Shown here: positions 45,126 through 54,275 of the stretch, piece after piece
Position numbering within the stretch: the stretch's first letter is position 1
How the letters are laid out: the number at the start of each line of letters is the position of its first letter
Assembly (NCBI GenBank): GCA_965261725.1
Contig: CBDHDU010000044.1
Location: forward strand, 372,001 to 436,000
DNA length: 64,000 nucleotides
Reading direction: 5' to 3'
From: CANDOC01 sp965261725
GTDB lineage: Bacteria > Pseudomonadota > Gammaproteobacteria > Pseudomonadales > Endozoicomonadaceae
Position numbers and translations under genes: made by a program
Notes under the pieces: model-generated
The model's database searches: none
Told to the model about the DNA's origin: nothing
What the model saw: the letters and a program-made list of their open reading frames with translations, nothing else

Positions 45126-46235
45126 GGCTGAGTTCCCTGAAGTAGTTGAATGAACTACACTTCCCATGCCTTCTACCTTTTAGGGGTTCTTTATGCAATC
45201 AGAACTCTTTCGGGACTTTATTAATTCCATACCGTCATTAAGCGATGAGCAGTGGAAAATTCTTGACAGGACACTGCTCAATGCCCGAATACCGGATGAG
45301 GATATAGTAGAAAAACCTGAATCTGATGTTATAGAAAGAGAATCATCTGTAAATAATCCACCTGCCACACCTGATCTTGAAGCAAGCATATTATCTCGCT
45401 TTGCTGAACATCCGGAATGTCCCGTGTGTAAAGACCATAATATTCATCGCTGGGGCTTTCAAAGCGGGCGGCAGCGCTACCGCTGCAAGTCATGCAAAGT
45501 GACTTTCAATGCATTCAGCAAGACCCCTTTGGCAAGGCTTAGATATCCGGAAAAATGGAATAACTACCTCACGGGTATGACTTACTCCATGACACTGCGC
45601 TCGGCAGCCAGTGAGTATGATATTAACCTGAAAACGGCCTTCCGATGGCGCCACTGCTTTCTTGAGGTCATAAATAATGATCAGGCAGAAGAGCTTTGTG
45701 GCATCACAGAGCTTGATGAAACTTTTTTTCGTGAATCATTTAAAGGGCAGAGGAAAGACCTGCCAAGGCCTTCTCGAAAACGCGGAGATGATCCGAACAA
45801 AGCTCGGAAAGTCCCGGTAATGGTAGCCAGAGACCGTGAACGGCACACTGTTGATGGTATTTTGGAAAACGAAAGTGCTAATGAGTTGTGCCGCCATTTA
45901 AACGGTCGTATATCGATTGAAGCAACGGTCTGTGCGGATGCACACCTTGCACATGAAAAGCTTGCAGAGAAGCTTGGATTTGAGTTTAAGGAACTGGTTA
46001 CCTCGGCAGGCCAGCATGTTCTGGAAGGTGTCTATCATATTCAACACGTTAATGCTTACCATAGCCATTTAAAGCGCTGGATTGGTGGTGTGTTTCGGGG
46101 AGTGGCTACCCGCTATCTCCCGCATTACCTGGCTTGGAAGCGAGATCTGTCAGAAGCCGTTCAGCTAAGCACTGACCGATTCGTCAGAAAAATCATGGAA
46201 CATTGGTGCTTTCAACTATCTCCGGGAACTTAGCC
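45126..46235 (+). mobile_element. IS1595-family insertion sequence (1110 bp)
   Basis: Terminal inverted repeats GGCTGAGTTCCC (45126) and the complement of GGCTAAGTTCCC (ending 46235). The direct repeat TCTGATCAG flanks it at 45117-45125 and 46236-46244, inside the ggt gene. Confidence 0.9.
45193..46233 (+). CDS. IS1595 (ISXO2-like) transposase
   Basis: 346 residues. An N-terminal zinc ribbon (CPVCKDHNIHRWGF, YRCKSCKVTFNAF) is followed by the ISXO2-like nuclease domain: ITELDETFFRESFKGQ (first Asp region), ATVCADAHLAHEKLAE (second Asp) and HLKRWIGGVFRGVATRYLPH (Asn/His-type third residue), then YLAWKRDL. Intact and probably functional; inserted into ggt in the opposite orientation. Confidence 0.9.
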   Translation: MQSELFRDFINSIPSLSDEQWKILDRTLLNARIPDEDIVEKPESDVIERESSVNNPPATPDLEASILSRFAEHPECPVCKDHNIHRWGFQSGRQRYRCKSCKVTFNAFSKTPLARLRYPEKWNNYLTGMTYSMTLRSAASEYDINLKTAFRWRHCFLEVINNDQAEELCGITELDETFFRESFKGQRKDLPRPSRKRGDDPNKARKVPVMVARDRERHTVDGILENESANELCRHLNGRISIEATVCADAHLAHEKLAEKLGFEFKELVTSAGQHVLEGVYHIQHVNAYHSHLKRWIGGVFRGVATRYLPHYLAWKRDLSEAVQLSTDRFVRKIMEHWCFQLSPGT

Positions 46236-47735
46236 TCTGATCAGTGTATTAGCAACATAACCAATAATTCTGGAACCACCCGGCGACCCGATAACCAAAT
46301 AGGGTTCGTCGTCTTTCATAACAATCAGCGGTGACATGGAAGAACGTGGTCGTTTTCCAGGTTCGATACGATTGGCAACAAGGCGACTGCCATCACGACT
46401 GACAAAGGAAAAATCGGTCATTTCATTGTTTAGCAGAAAGCCATTGCTCATGACTCTGGAGCCAAAGCCGTTTTCGATCGTGCTGGTCATGGAAACAATA
46501 TTGCCCGCCTGATCAACAATCGAAATATGCGTTGTTGAAGGGAATTCAATTGATTGATCATCAGCCTGAGTTACTGCTTTTTCCCAGCGTGGGCTCCCGG
46601 CCTGCACCTGCGCTAAAGCAACGCCTTTCGAAATCAGAGCAGCCCGCTCAGCCAAATAGCTCTGATCCAGTAACCCTTCAGGCATTGGCACAAAATCAGC
46701 GTCGGCCATGTAACGTTTTCTGTCAGCAAAGGCCAGACGGGAGGCATCACCAATGATTTGCCAGGCTTCCGGGCTTTGCTCTCCCATAGATTCCAAATCA
46801 AATTGAGCCGTAATGCCCAGAATCTGACCAACTGTTAAAGTACCTGAACTGGGAGGATCCATTCCGCACACTTCAAGCTGTTGATAAGGCGCGCAAATAG
46901 CCAGACGCTCTTTGATTTGATAATTCTCTAAATCCTGCTGACTCAACAGCCCCGGATTATCCTCAATACCCTGTACTTTACGGACAATATCAGCCCCGAT
47001 CTGCCCCAGATAAAAAGCATCAGCACCGTCTTTTGCCAGAATATCCAGTGTTTTTGCATACGCCGGATTTTTCAGCAGATCACCAGCAATCAGAGGCTCT
47101 CCATCGTCTTTAAAGAAATAGGCACGAGTATCAGGGTAACGACTCAACCGGGCTTGATCCCGTTGAATCGCTCCCGCCATACGGGGTGAAACTTTAAACC
47201 CTGTTTCTGCCAGTATTTTTGCGGGTGCCAGTAGCTCTGCCCACGGCGTTTGGCCATAACGGGTATGCAGCTCAGCCATTAACTTTACTGTTCCCGGTGT
47301 ACCGACAGAGCGTCCTCCAACAACTGCATCAAAGAATTTCAGTGGTTTGCCATTTTCATCCAGAAACAGCTCTGCAGTAGCAGCCATGGGTGCAGTTTCA
47401 CGGCCATCAAATGTTGTCAGCTGCTGCTTTCCTGCGTCGAAATACACAACAAAAGCACCACCTCCCAAACCAGACGACTGAGGTTCCACCAGCCCCAATA
47501 CGGCTTGCACTGCAATCATCGCATCAATTGCACTACCGCCGTTTTTCAGAACCTCATAACCTGCCTGCACAGCCAGTGGGTTTGCGGCAGAAACCATATA
47601 GTCATCAGCAACGACTTCTGCTTTAAGGTCAATCCCGCTGGCAGCTTCCGGCGCAATTTCGTCTGATTCTTCCGCAGCACTCAGAGACAGAGGCAACAAC
47701 AGACAGGTTGCCAGTAAGGTAATTTTTTTAAACAT
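46236..47735 (-). pseudogene. ggt: Gamma-glutamyltransferase, N-terminal part (gene interrupted)
   Basis: 500 residues with a signal peptide (MFKKITLLATCLLLPLSLSA). Covers the large subunit and the start of the small one: the autoprocessing Thr in FPSTTHISIVDQAG, GFGSRVMSNGFLLNNEMTDF, and SSMSPLIVMKDDEPYLVIGS with GSPGGSRIIGYV. The enzyme cleaves glutathione in the periplasm. The IS1595 element removes the last ~85 residues of the small subunit, which are needed for the fold, so activity is unlikely. It is the next gene downstream of the RND pump fragment, in the same direction. Confidence 0.88.
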
Positions 47736-47790
47736 AATCCCCTGTTTTCGTTATGTTTTTCCAGACATTTTTGCATAACTGACAAGCATG

Positions 47791-47818
47791 AAAAAAGGAG
47801 GCAGATACCTCCTTTTTT
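47791..47818 (-). terminator. Rho-independent terminator after the RND pump fragment
   Basis: AAAAAAGGAGG and CCTCCTTTTTT form an 11-bp stem with a six-base loop and T-runs on both sides. It lies 25 bases after the RND stop (47843) on the minus strand and before ggt. Confidence 0.8.
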
Positions 47819-47842
47819 CCATAGACAGGATACTCAGATTAA

Positions 47843-48841
47843 CTACGCCAGTTCCGGCTCAATAGTTTTCGGTGTACGTTTACCCTGCTCCTTGCCTAGC
47901 CAAAGATACACACAAGGCAAAACAAACAGCGTAAACAAAGTACCAATCAACATTCCACCAACCAGAATAATACCGATACTGTTCCGTGCTTCAGCCCCGG
48001 CACCGGTAACCAGCACCAGCGGGAAGTGACCCAGTACGGTTGCCATGGTTGTCATCAAAATGGGACGCAGGCGTGTTTGTGCCGACTCGCGAATAGCATC
48101 GAGTTTGCTCAGTCCGCTCTTTTGCAGTTCATTGGCAAATTCCGTCAGCAAAATGGCGTTTTTGGCGACCAGAGCTACCAGTGTAACCAGGCCAATCTGC
48201 GCGTAAATATTTAAGCTTGTCAGCCCGAGGAAACTAAACATCAGCGCTCCTGACAAAGCCAGAGGCACCGAGCCAGCCAGCACGACCAGCGGCAGGCGGA
48301 AGCTGTCGAACTGCACCGCCAGCAGCAAATAAACAACGACAAGAGCAATCAGCAAGACTGTCATCATGTCATTGCCTTCTGCTCTCAGCTGTCGGGAAAC
48401 CCCGGCATAATCAACACTGTATCCTTCCGGCAGAATCTCGGCGGCAGCCTTTTCCAGCGTGCTCAGCGCCATATCATTGGTCACACCCGGCACAATACCG
48501 CCCTGAATGCGGAATGCGCGTTGCTGGTTAAACTTGCCCAGCTCTTTGGGGCTGACCTCTGTTTCCAGATGCGCTATTGCCCTCAGGGGTATCCATTCAC
48601 CTTTTGGATTCACCAGTGATATGTCCAGCAAGGCTTCCGGTTCGGTGCGTGCATTGCTGTCCAGCTGGGTGATGACCCGATAAGCCTTGCCATTCGAATC
48701 AAAACGGTTCACATACTGCTCTGAATTCATTGCTTTTAGCTGGGCGCTGACACTGTTCATATCCAGACCCAGATCGGCAATACGATCCGCATCAAAAATC
48801 AGTCTGACCTGTGGCAGGTTAATTTTCAGGTCTGTATTAAC
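47843..48841 (-). pseudogene. RND efflux pump, C-terminal third (split gene)
   Basis: Coding restarts at GTTAATACAGACCTG as VNTDLKINLPQVRLIFDADR and runs to EPELA*, about 333 residues including TM7-TM12 (MMTVLLIALVVVYLLLAVQF, LTLVALVAKNAILLTEFANE and GIILVGGMLIGTLFTLFVLP). Joined to the N-terminal part at 11056-13112 it gives an RND pump of normal length without gap or overlap. Its upstream edge is a 161-bp element with the same terminal repeat as the IS4-like element at 13113. An internal ATG (48760) could at most start a truncated protein. Confidence 0.9.
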
Positions 48842-49002
48842 AATACTGTGGACACTTTTTCCCCAGTAATACCAAGGGTTTCAGTGCATAGGGTACTTTT
48901 TAGCAGGTCTGAGAAACCCCAAACTTGCAATTAAATCCTAGCCCTTGCGGTGCAAGCCTTGGTGGATCAATGTTGAGTTCTCGAAAAACTGTCCACAGTA
49001 TT
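48842..49002. mobile_element. 161-bp MITE-like element with IS4-type ends
   Basis: Begins AATACTGTGGACACTTTTT and ends with the complement of AATACTGTGGACAGTTTTT. No coding capacity. The left flank is the RND gene (GTATTAAC on the plus strand), the right flank GGCCTTTG; no matching duplication. The same terminal repeat is used by the element at 13113-15914, so that transposase may mobilise it. Confidence 0.8.
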
Positions 49003-49041
49003 GGCCTTTGTGATTCAAGCCTTTATAGAGCCTGAAAATGT

Positions 49042-49830
49042 TTAACCGCAGCAGCTGCTCTGGTTGTTGCTTCCGGTACCACAACCCTGACTTTTAGGTG
49101 CGCAGGACTCTTCAGTATTGCAGCAGGAAGAAGCGTCACAACGCTCATGCAGGTTGTCTGCATTACATTCACAGCTTTCCTGACAGCGACCCAGGTAGTT
49201 CTTTTCGGGCAGGTAGTAAGCGCTGAACGGCTCGATAAAGTCTTCAGAAACGCTCTTTTCTACCAGACCGGTTTCCATCAGGGCTGCCTGCCATGCCTGT
49301 ACTTTCGGGTAACCAGCAAGGAAGTCATAGCCGCTTTTCTCGCGGATAATATGTGCGCGGTGCAGAACCGGCAGCCATGCCATATCGACCATGCTCAGGG
49401 TATCGCTGTTGAAGAAGCGGTGCTCGCCCAGCACTTTTTCTACTTTGGCAAATGCAGTTGCCAGCTTTTCGGTGCGCTGAATCAGGGTTTCCGCATCCTT
49501 ACTGCTCTGGGCGCCGCACTGAACCAGATACTGCTTGCTGCCCAGGTAGCTCCAGGCGCGGTTCAGGGCTTTTTGTGTTGGTGTCAGCTCTGGCTGCATG
49601 GTCGGGTAGGCTTCTTCCAGATATTCAGCGATGGCATCGGATTCAAACAGGGCAGTGCCTTCTTCTGTGACCATTACCGGCACCTGACCGTTTGGAGAAA
49701 TATCCAGGAACCATTGTGGCTTGTTGCTCAGGCTGATGTATTCGATCTCGTACGGGATCTTTTTGGACTCCAGCATGGCAGTAATACGCTGAACAAACGG
49801 GCAGATTTTAAAGCTGATAACTTTCAACAT
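49042..49830 (-). CDS. Glutathione S-transferase-like protein with Cys-rich tail
   Basis: 262 residues from ATG 49830 (MLKVISFKICPFVQRITAML); an upstream in-frame ATG (49878) is less likely. The N-terminal thioredoxin-like domain has a CPF active-site Cys as in omega-type and ligandin-like GSTs, NGQVPVMV and FESDAIAEYLEE for glutathione binding; the helical C-terminal domain follows. The last 47 residues contain ten cysteines (CQESCEC, RCDASSCC, ESC, GC, SSCCG), resembling a metallothionein-like or redox-metal-binding extension that ordinary GSTs lack. It is downstream of sigZ on the same strand, separated by a terminator. Confidence 0.82.
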   Translation of the reverse strand: MLKVISFKICPFVQRITAMLESKKIPYEIEYISLSNKPQWFLDISPNGQVPVMVTEEGTALFESDAIAEYLEEAYPTMQPELTPTQKALNRAWSYLGSKQYLVQCGAQSSKDAETLIQRTEKLATAFAKVEKVLGEHRFFNSDTLSMVDMAWLPVLHRAHIIREKSGYDFLAGYPKVQAWQAALMETGLVEKSVSEDFIEPFSAYYLPEKNYLGRCQESCECNADNLHERCDASSCCNTEESCAPKSQGCGTGSNNQSSCCG

Positions 49831-49919
49831 AATTTCGATCTCTATTAGCTGAGCGATCAGGGTGTGTTTGATCGTCATAATTCGTTGTCGCTAATAGAGA
49901 CGCAGGGGTAGGAAAAAGG

Positions 49920-49947
49920 ACGCAAAAAAGATGAAACTTTTTTGCGT
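49920..49947 (-). terminator. Hairpin terminator between sigZ and the GST-like gene
   Basis: ACGCAAAAAAG and CTTTTTTGCGT form an 11-bp stem around a six-base loop. It lies 20 bases after the sigZ stop on the minus strand. Confidence 0.7.
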
Positions 49948-49966
49948 GATTTTCTAAATCATATGC

Positions 49967-50503
49967 TCAGCAGGTTTTACAGGTTGAGGGTTTGCGCTGA
50001 AAGTCGAGCACGCCGCCTTTGCCGACTTCGATATCACAGCAGGCTGTTAAACGATCACGTAATTGTGCCCGTCCACGCTGAATACGGCTTTTGGCACCGG
50101 AAAGGGACAGGTCGCGCTGGTCGGCAACCTGCTGCTGCGTCATGCCATCCAGTTCAGCCAATTGCAGGGGAAGGCTGTATTTTTCGGGTAATTCCCGGAT
50201 CAAGGGTGTCAGGCAACGCGCCATTTCCTGATGTGCCTGTTCCGCGTCATCCTGCTCCGGGGCTTCCAGTGTTTCCGGTAGTTCTTCAACAGGCTTCTGG
50301 CGGCGGAAGTGATCCATAATCGCGTTATGGGCAATGCGGTACAGCCAGGCGCCGATGCTTTCCATGGATTCTATTTTGTGCAGGCTGGTATGCGCCTTGA
50401 TGTATACGTCCTGCAGAATGTCGTCGACATTAGCAGGTTCATCAACCTGTTTAGCAATGTAGGCGCGCAAGCGGTTTTTGTGTTCCTGCCAGTAGGTTTG
50501 CAT
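49967..50503 (-). CDS. sigZ: RNA polymerase sigma factor SigZ (ECF type)
   Basis: 178 residues from ATG 50503, with GGAGG ahead. Region 2: YIAKQVDEPANVDDILQDVY and HKIESMESIGAWLYRIAHNA (core and -10 recognition); region 4: LPLQLAELDGMTQQQVADQR then LSLSGAKSRIQRGRAQLRD. The tail CCDIEVGKGGVLDFQRKPS with CKTC is typical of SigZ, probably a thiol or metal-responsive segment. No anti-sigma gene is adjacent. A truncated paralogue of the N-terminus is at 55169-55277. Confidence 0.9.
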   Translation of the reverse strand: MQTYWQEHKNRLRAYIAKQVDEPANVDDILQDVYIKAHTSLHKIESMESIGAWLYRIAHNAIMDHFRRQKPVEELPETLEAPEQDDAEQAHQEMARCLTPLIRELPEKYSLPLQLAELDGMTQQQVADQRDLSLSGAKSRIQRGRAQLRDRLTACCDIEVGKGGVLDFQRKPSTCKTC

Positions 50504-50625
50504 ATTGCCTCCAGACTTTAAAAGAAAGCCTATATTACTTACATAAATAACCCGGTCATTGAATTGGATCTGTGCAACGGGTCTTGTTGTAAATGGCAAT
50601 AATACTAAAGGTCTATGGAAGAGCT

Positions 50626-52350
50626 GTGATTGTTTCTTTTCGACTAAAAATAACTATAAAAATATTTTTTTACATAATTATTTTTCTGTTTTCCTCTTGG
50701 CTTTCTGCTGAAATTTTACTGTGTATGAATACACCACATGCTGAGAATACGAAGCTTTCAAGCAATAATTCTGTGAGAGACACAAGGAAGCGGATGGCTC
50801 AAAAACCCATCCGCTTCCGGGACTATGAAATGAAAAGTGCCTGTAAAAAGCGCCCGAAGAAAAATACTACTGTTAAGCCACCTAATGCTCCCTCACTTCT
50901 CAGCGTATTCCCGGAGAAGAAAAGAGTAGAACTTGTCACGGAGCAGAGTGCCCCTCTGGCAAAGAAGGGGGTATTTAAAACGATGCTTGGAAAGGAGCAG
51001 CCCGCCTCTGGTTGCAGTGAGCAACTAATTGATACCTCTCTTCCAGTAATACCACATCCAGAGCAGCCGCCAAGAGAACTGTTATCCTCTCATCAGTGGT
51101 TGATTACCAACGCTGCGGATGAATGGATGGAGAGTGATTCAGAGGGCAGTGACAGTGAAGCGAGTGAATATTTTTACCCTCCTCATCCAATGGAAAGAGA
51201 ACACACTTATTCATCAATGGAGGTCGTTCAGGTAACTCACAGGACACTTGTCTCTCCTTTCTGCTATTCCTCTGAAGGAATGGAGGCTGAACTTGCTGAG
51301 AGGGAACAGGCTACTCCCAAATCAACAAATAAAGCCGTTCTTGCAGCACCACAAGGTTTCCACTCTCAAATACAACAGGCTACTGGAGAAATAACTACGG
51401 TATTACAGATATATCTAAAATTAAATGAACATACAAAAAAGCTGCTTGGCGGACAGATTAACGGGCTTGTGGCTGGTGGTGGGTTGTCTGAAACAGCTGA
51501 GTTACGGCCTGCTTCCTCTACGGTTGCTTCAGAGCCAAGAACAGCACCAGCAAAAACTCGGAGGGAGCGGGGCACAAAGCCAGCACAGAAAAAATCACCA
51601 TCAAAACAACTTGCTAAAAAATACCCATGTTTAATACAAGGCTGTGAAAGCCAGCCTACCGCTAAGGATAATTTATGGGATCACCTGATTAATCATACTG
51701 ATATCCGGTTTATCAATGGCAACGCGAAATCTCTACATCAAATAGGAGAGGTGTTGCTCGGGCAGCAGGGGCTGATTCAATGCTGTGTCGCTGGCTGTCA
51801 GACTGAACCTTTTAAAGGTTTGGAAGCATTGGGTAACCATTTAAAGGAGCAACATAGCGAAGAGCTGGACAGTCAGCCTTTTAATGAAATATGGAAACAA
51901 AAGCTGGTTGTCCTTGGCTATAAGGTTGCTCAAGAATATGCAGGAATGAGTGATCAGGCTATTTATGAACATCTGGACAACAAGTCCTATCTCTACTTGT
52001 CAAAAATGAATGGTCTTTTCCTTGGCAAGAAATATCAGACCCGTCATGGCAAAGGGATGTTTTGCCCTGCATGTCAGCAGGCTCAGAAAGAAGTAAAAGT
52101 GAATCCGACGCCGGAAGGCGTGGGTAAGCACTGGCATGAAGAGCACTCAACAGATCGTTATGAATGTAAGGTCGGCGCTTGCGGGCAAGCAGAGCCTGCC
52201 GTTTCCTTCAACTACTACAGGAGATTTCTTGAACACTTGATGGAAAAACACGACTCTCTGACGGTAGACGAGCTGAAGGCGTCGATTATCAGAGAGGACA
52301 AAACTGAGGAAGAAATTACAATGCCGCAAACACCGGCAGAAGCTGAATAG
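50626..52350 (+). CDS. Exported protein with four C2H2-like zinc fingers
   Basis: 574 residues from GTG 50626 after GGAAGAG; ATG 50593 in frame lacks a ribosome site. A hydrophobic segment (LKITIKIFFYIIIFLFSSWL) with following SAE looks like a signal peptide. The middle is Pro/Ser/Glu-rich and likely disordered, with basic KR-rich stretches (ARRERGTKPAQKKSPSKQLA). The C-terminal third has finger-like units at about nt 51628-51696 (C-x4-C-x12-H-x3-H, classical), 51781-51855 (C-x4-C-x13-H-x4-H), 52063-52146 (C-x2-C...H-x4-H type) and 52165-52251 (C-x4-C-x16-H-x4-H). Classical C2H2 fingers are rare in bacteria; a host-nucleus-directed effector is plausible but unproven. Confidence 0.75.
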   Translation: MIVSFRLKITIKIFFYIIIFLFSSWLSAEILLCMNTPHAENTKLSSNNSVRDTRKRMAQKPIRFRDYEMKSACKKRPKKNTTVKPPNAPSLLSVFPEKKRVELVTEQSAPLAKKGVFKTMLGKEQPASGCSEQLIDTSLPVIPHPEQPPRELLSSHQWLITNAADEWMESDSEGSDSEASEYFYPPHPMEREHTYSSMEVVQVTHRTLVSPFCYSSEGMEAELAEREQATPKSTNKAVLAAPQGFHSQIQQATGEITTVLQIYLKLNEHTKKLLGGQINGLVAGGGLSETAELRPASSTVASEPRTAPAKTRRERGTKPAQKKSPSKQLAKKYPCLIQGCESQPTAKDNLWDHLINHTDIRFINGNAKSLHQIGEVLLGQQGLIQCCVAGCQTEPFKGLEALGNHLKEQHSEELDSQPFNEIWKQKLVVLGYKVAQEYAGMSDQAIYEHLDNKSYLYLSKMNGLFLGKKYQTRHGKGMFCPACQQAQKEVKVNPTPEGVGKHWHEEHSTDRYECKVGACGQAEPAVSFNYYRRFLEHLMEKHDSLTVDELKASIIREDKTEEEITMPQTPAEAE

Positions 52351-52475
52351 CACAAATTATATCCTGCCAATAAAAGGCTATTTAAGTATTATATCTTGAG
52401 TTTAGAGCCACAGTTTAAAACTACAGCGTAAAAGATACTGTATCTGATCTCACACTTTGATTGTCAGGCAGTGAA

Positions 52476-53478
52476 TTACACTGCCTTAGGCATCGATACT
52501 TCTGATTCAGGGATGTTTTCAACATCTGGAAACTGGAATACCCCGGACTTGCAGGCGCAGCAAGAACGTACGTTAAATTGAGGCATCAGTTCTTTCAGCC
52601 CCGTTCTCATCATTCCTGCAGTCATGACATCTGCTGATCGCCAGGGCTGGTTCACCAGTCCTCGTGCGAGTTTACCAGCCCGAATCGTAAGTAATTGCAA
52701 TAATCCGTAAGCCATCAGTCGTATGTTCAACCAGCGATAGAGCGTTTGCCTTTTACGCTGCCACAGTTGACGGGCGCCAAATAGGTTTTTGATTTGGTTA
52801 AATCCAGGTTCTACCGACCATCTTAAAGCGTAATGACGCAGGACTGTGACTGCATCAAGGGTGATGTCGGTAGATAATATTAGCCGGGTTTTGCGACGTT
52901 TTCCCTTGTGCTCGAACTCTGTCCAGACGGCAATGACTTCCTGACCCTTAAGAATTCTGGCCCGGCACAGTCTGCTTCTGTAATACACGGTGCGTATTCG
53001 CCCGTAGAGGTGCATTTTTACCTTGTGTTCCGGGAGTTGTTGAACCCGCGCTTTTGTTAATTTCTCCCCGTAAATTCTTGGCGCTCCCCGCCGCTTAGGT
53101 TCCGGCAGCGGAGGCAGGAACAAGGCGAGATCATGACGAACCTGACCGATGGCGTGATAGCCCAGTTTTTGTGTGTGCCGGATGACGTGACCTCTCATAA
53201 ACCAGGAGTCCAGAAGCACATAAGTGAACCGCTCACCAATGACTGCACGGGTAAATCTTAGCAGCGCCTTGGCCGTAAACAGTTTGCTGGTGTTGCCCGT
53301 TTCAGAAGGCATCCGGGCCAACCAGGGGATCGAAGTTGGCACCTCATCCGTGGGGCGTTGCTGAACCATGGTCAAATAAACGAAACACTGTCCGAGTACA
53401 TAGCGCGCCTGATTTAGTTTGTGGGCATGCTCGAAGACAATGCCGCTGCCAGGCGCTTTCTCACTGAATCGAAGAACC
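52476..53478 (-). pseudogene. IS4-type DDE transposase, N-terminally truncated
   Basis: About 334 residues starting inside the neighbouring IS end: the apparent start MKVSRVL is the translated terminal repeat of the IS4-like fragment. Catalytic features: TYVLLDSWFMRGHVIRHT (Asp region) and YALRWSVEPGFNQIKNLFGA (Y-x2-R-W-x2-E-x6-K). The native start and the first part of the protein have been removed. A separate IS family from the outer IS4-like element. Confidence 0.78.
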
Positions 53479-53906
53479 AATACTCTGGACACTTTCATGC
53501 AGCGATAGCACCATAGCTGCTGAACTCCTGATATGCGCCCATGACTTTTCTATCATTCATGGTCAATCCTAACTTTTCAAAAACTCTGCACATCAAGTGT
53601 TGGTTGAACAAACGACGTTTCCAGCTCGTAATTGAGATCACCGTTTTGCCTGTGGTACCTTTTTCTTCCCGGTCAGCCAGTTTGAGCAGATTAAGGGCAG
53701 AGAATGAAGCATTAATCTGAGTATGAATCGCCTGCTTATTACATGACTGGCAATCTATCAGGCCTGTATATTGCTTGGCATCCCGGAATACAAACTCAAT
53801 TTGAAAGCGAGCTTTGTAATATTTGACGATAGTCATTGCGTCCAGCCCTGTATCTGTTGAGTAAATCAGGGCTATGCCTATCTTGTTTTTTCGCTGCACC
53901 CTCAGC
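53479..53906 (-). mobile_element. Fragment of the IS4-like element (second copy)
   Basis: The right end AATACTCTGGACACTTTCATG (53479 on) and the last 134 transposase codons (53495-53899) are the same as at about 15490-15914. The rest of the element is missing, cut by the IS3-family copy that begins at 53907. Confidence 0.88.
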
Positions 53907-53978
53907 TGAAGTGGTTATAGTTCTACGGACACACAAACACGGGTAATATTGCAGCCCATTAAGGTGTGTCCAAATGAA

Positions 53979-54275
53979 ATGTCAGAAAAGAAAACGAAAA
54001 CATATACAGCTGAGTTCAAGGAATCTGCAGTAAAACTGGCTGTAGAGTCTGATAAACCGGTGACAGAAACAGCCAGAGAGCTTGAGGTGAACGCTAACAC
54101 CCTGCACACCTGAATTGCTAAGTATCACCGTCTTAAGGCTACCAGTAAGCCTCAGAAGAACGATGAGCATATATACGACGAACTCAAGCGTTTGCGCAAA
54201 GAGAACGCCAGACTGAAAGAAGAGCGAGCCATATTAAAAAAGGCGGCCGCCTTCTTTGCCAAAGAGTGTCACTGA
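53979..54275 (+). pseudogene. IS3-family OrfA, copy 2, nonsense mutation
   Basis: Starts at ATG 53979 and reads as in copy 1 to ...NANTLHT, then TGA at 54111 replaces the TGG of Trp45. The remaining codons downstream are otherwise those of copy 1 with one further change. No frameshift fusion with orfB can be made from this copy. Confidence 0.85.

Noticed and set aside
49003..49041. The missing end of the SnoaL-like gene as partner of a simple reciprocal IS inversion
   Set aside because: The sequence after 49002 does not continue the SnoaL frame and the flanking bases (GGCCTTTG versus GCTCTTTG) do not match a target duplication.
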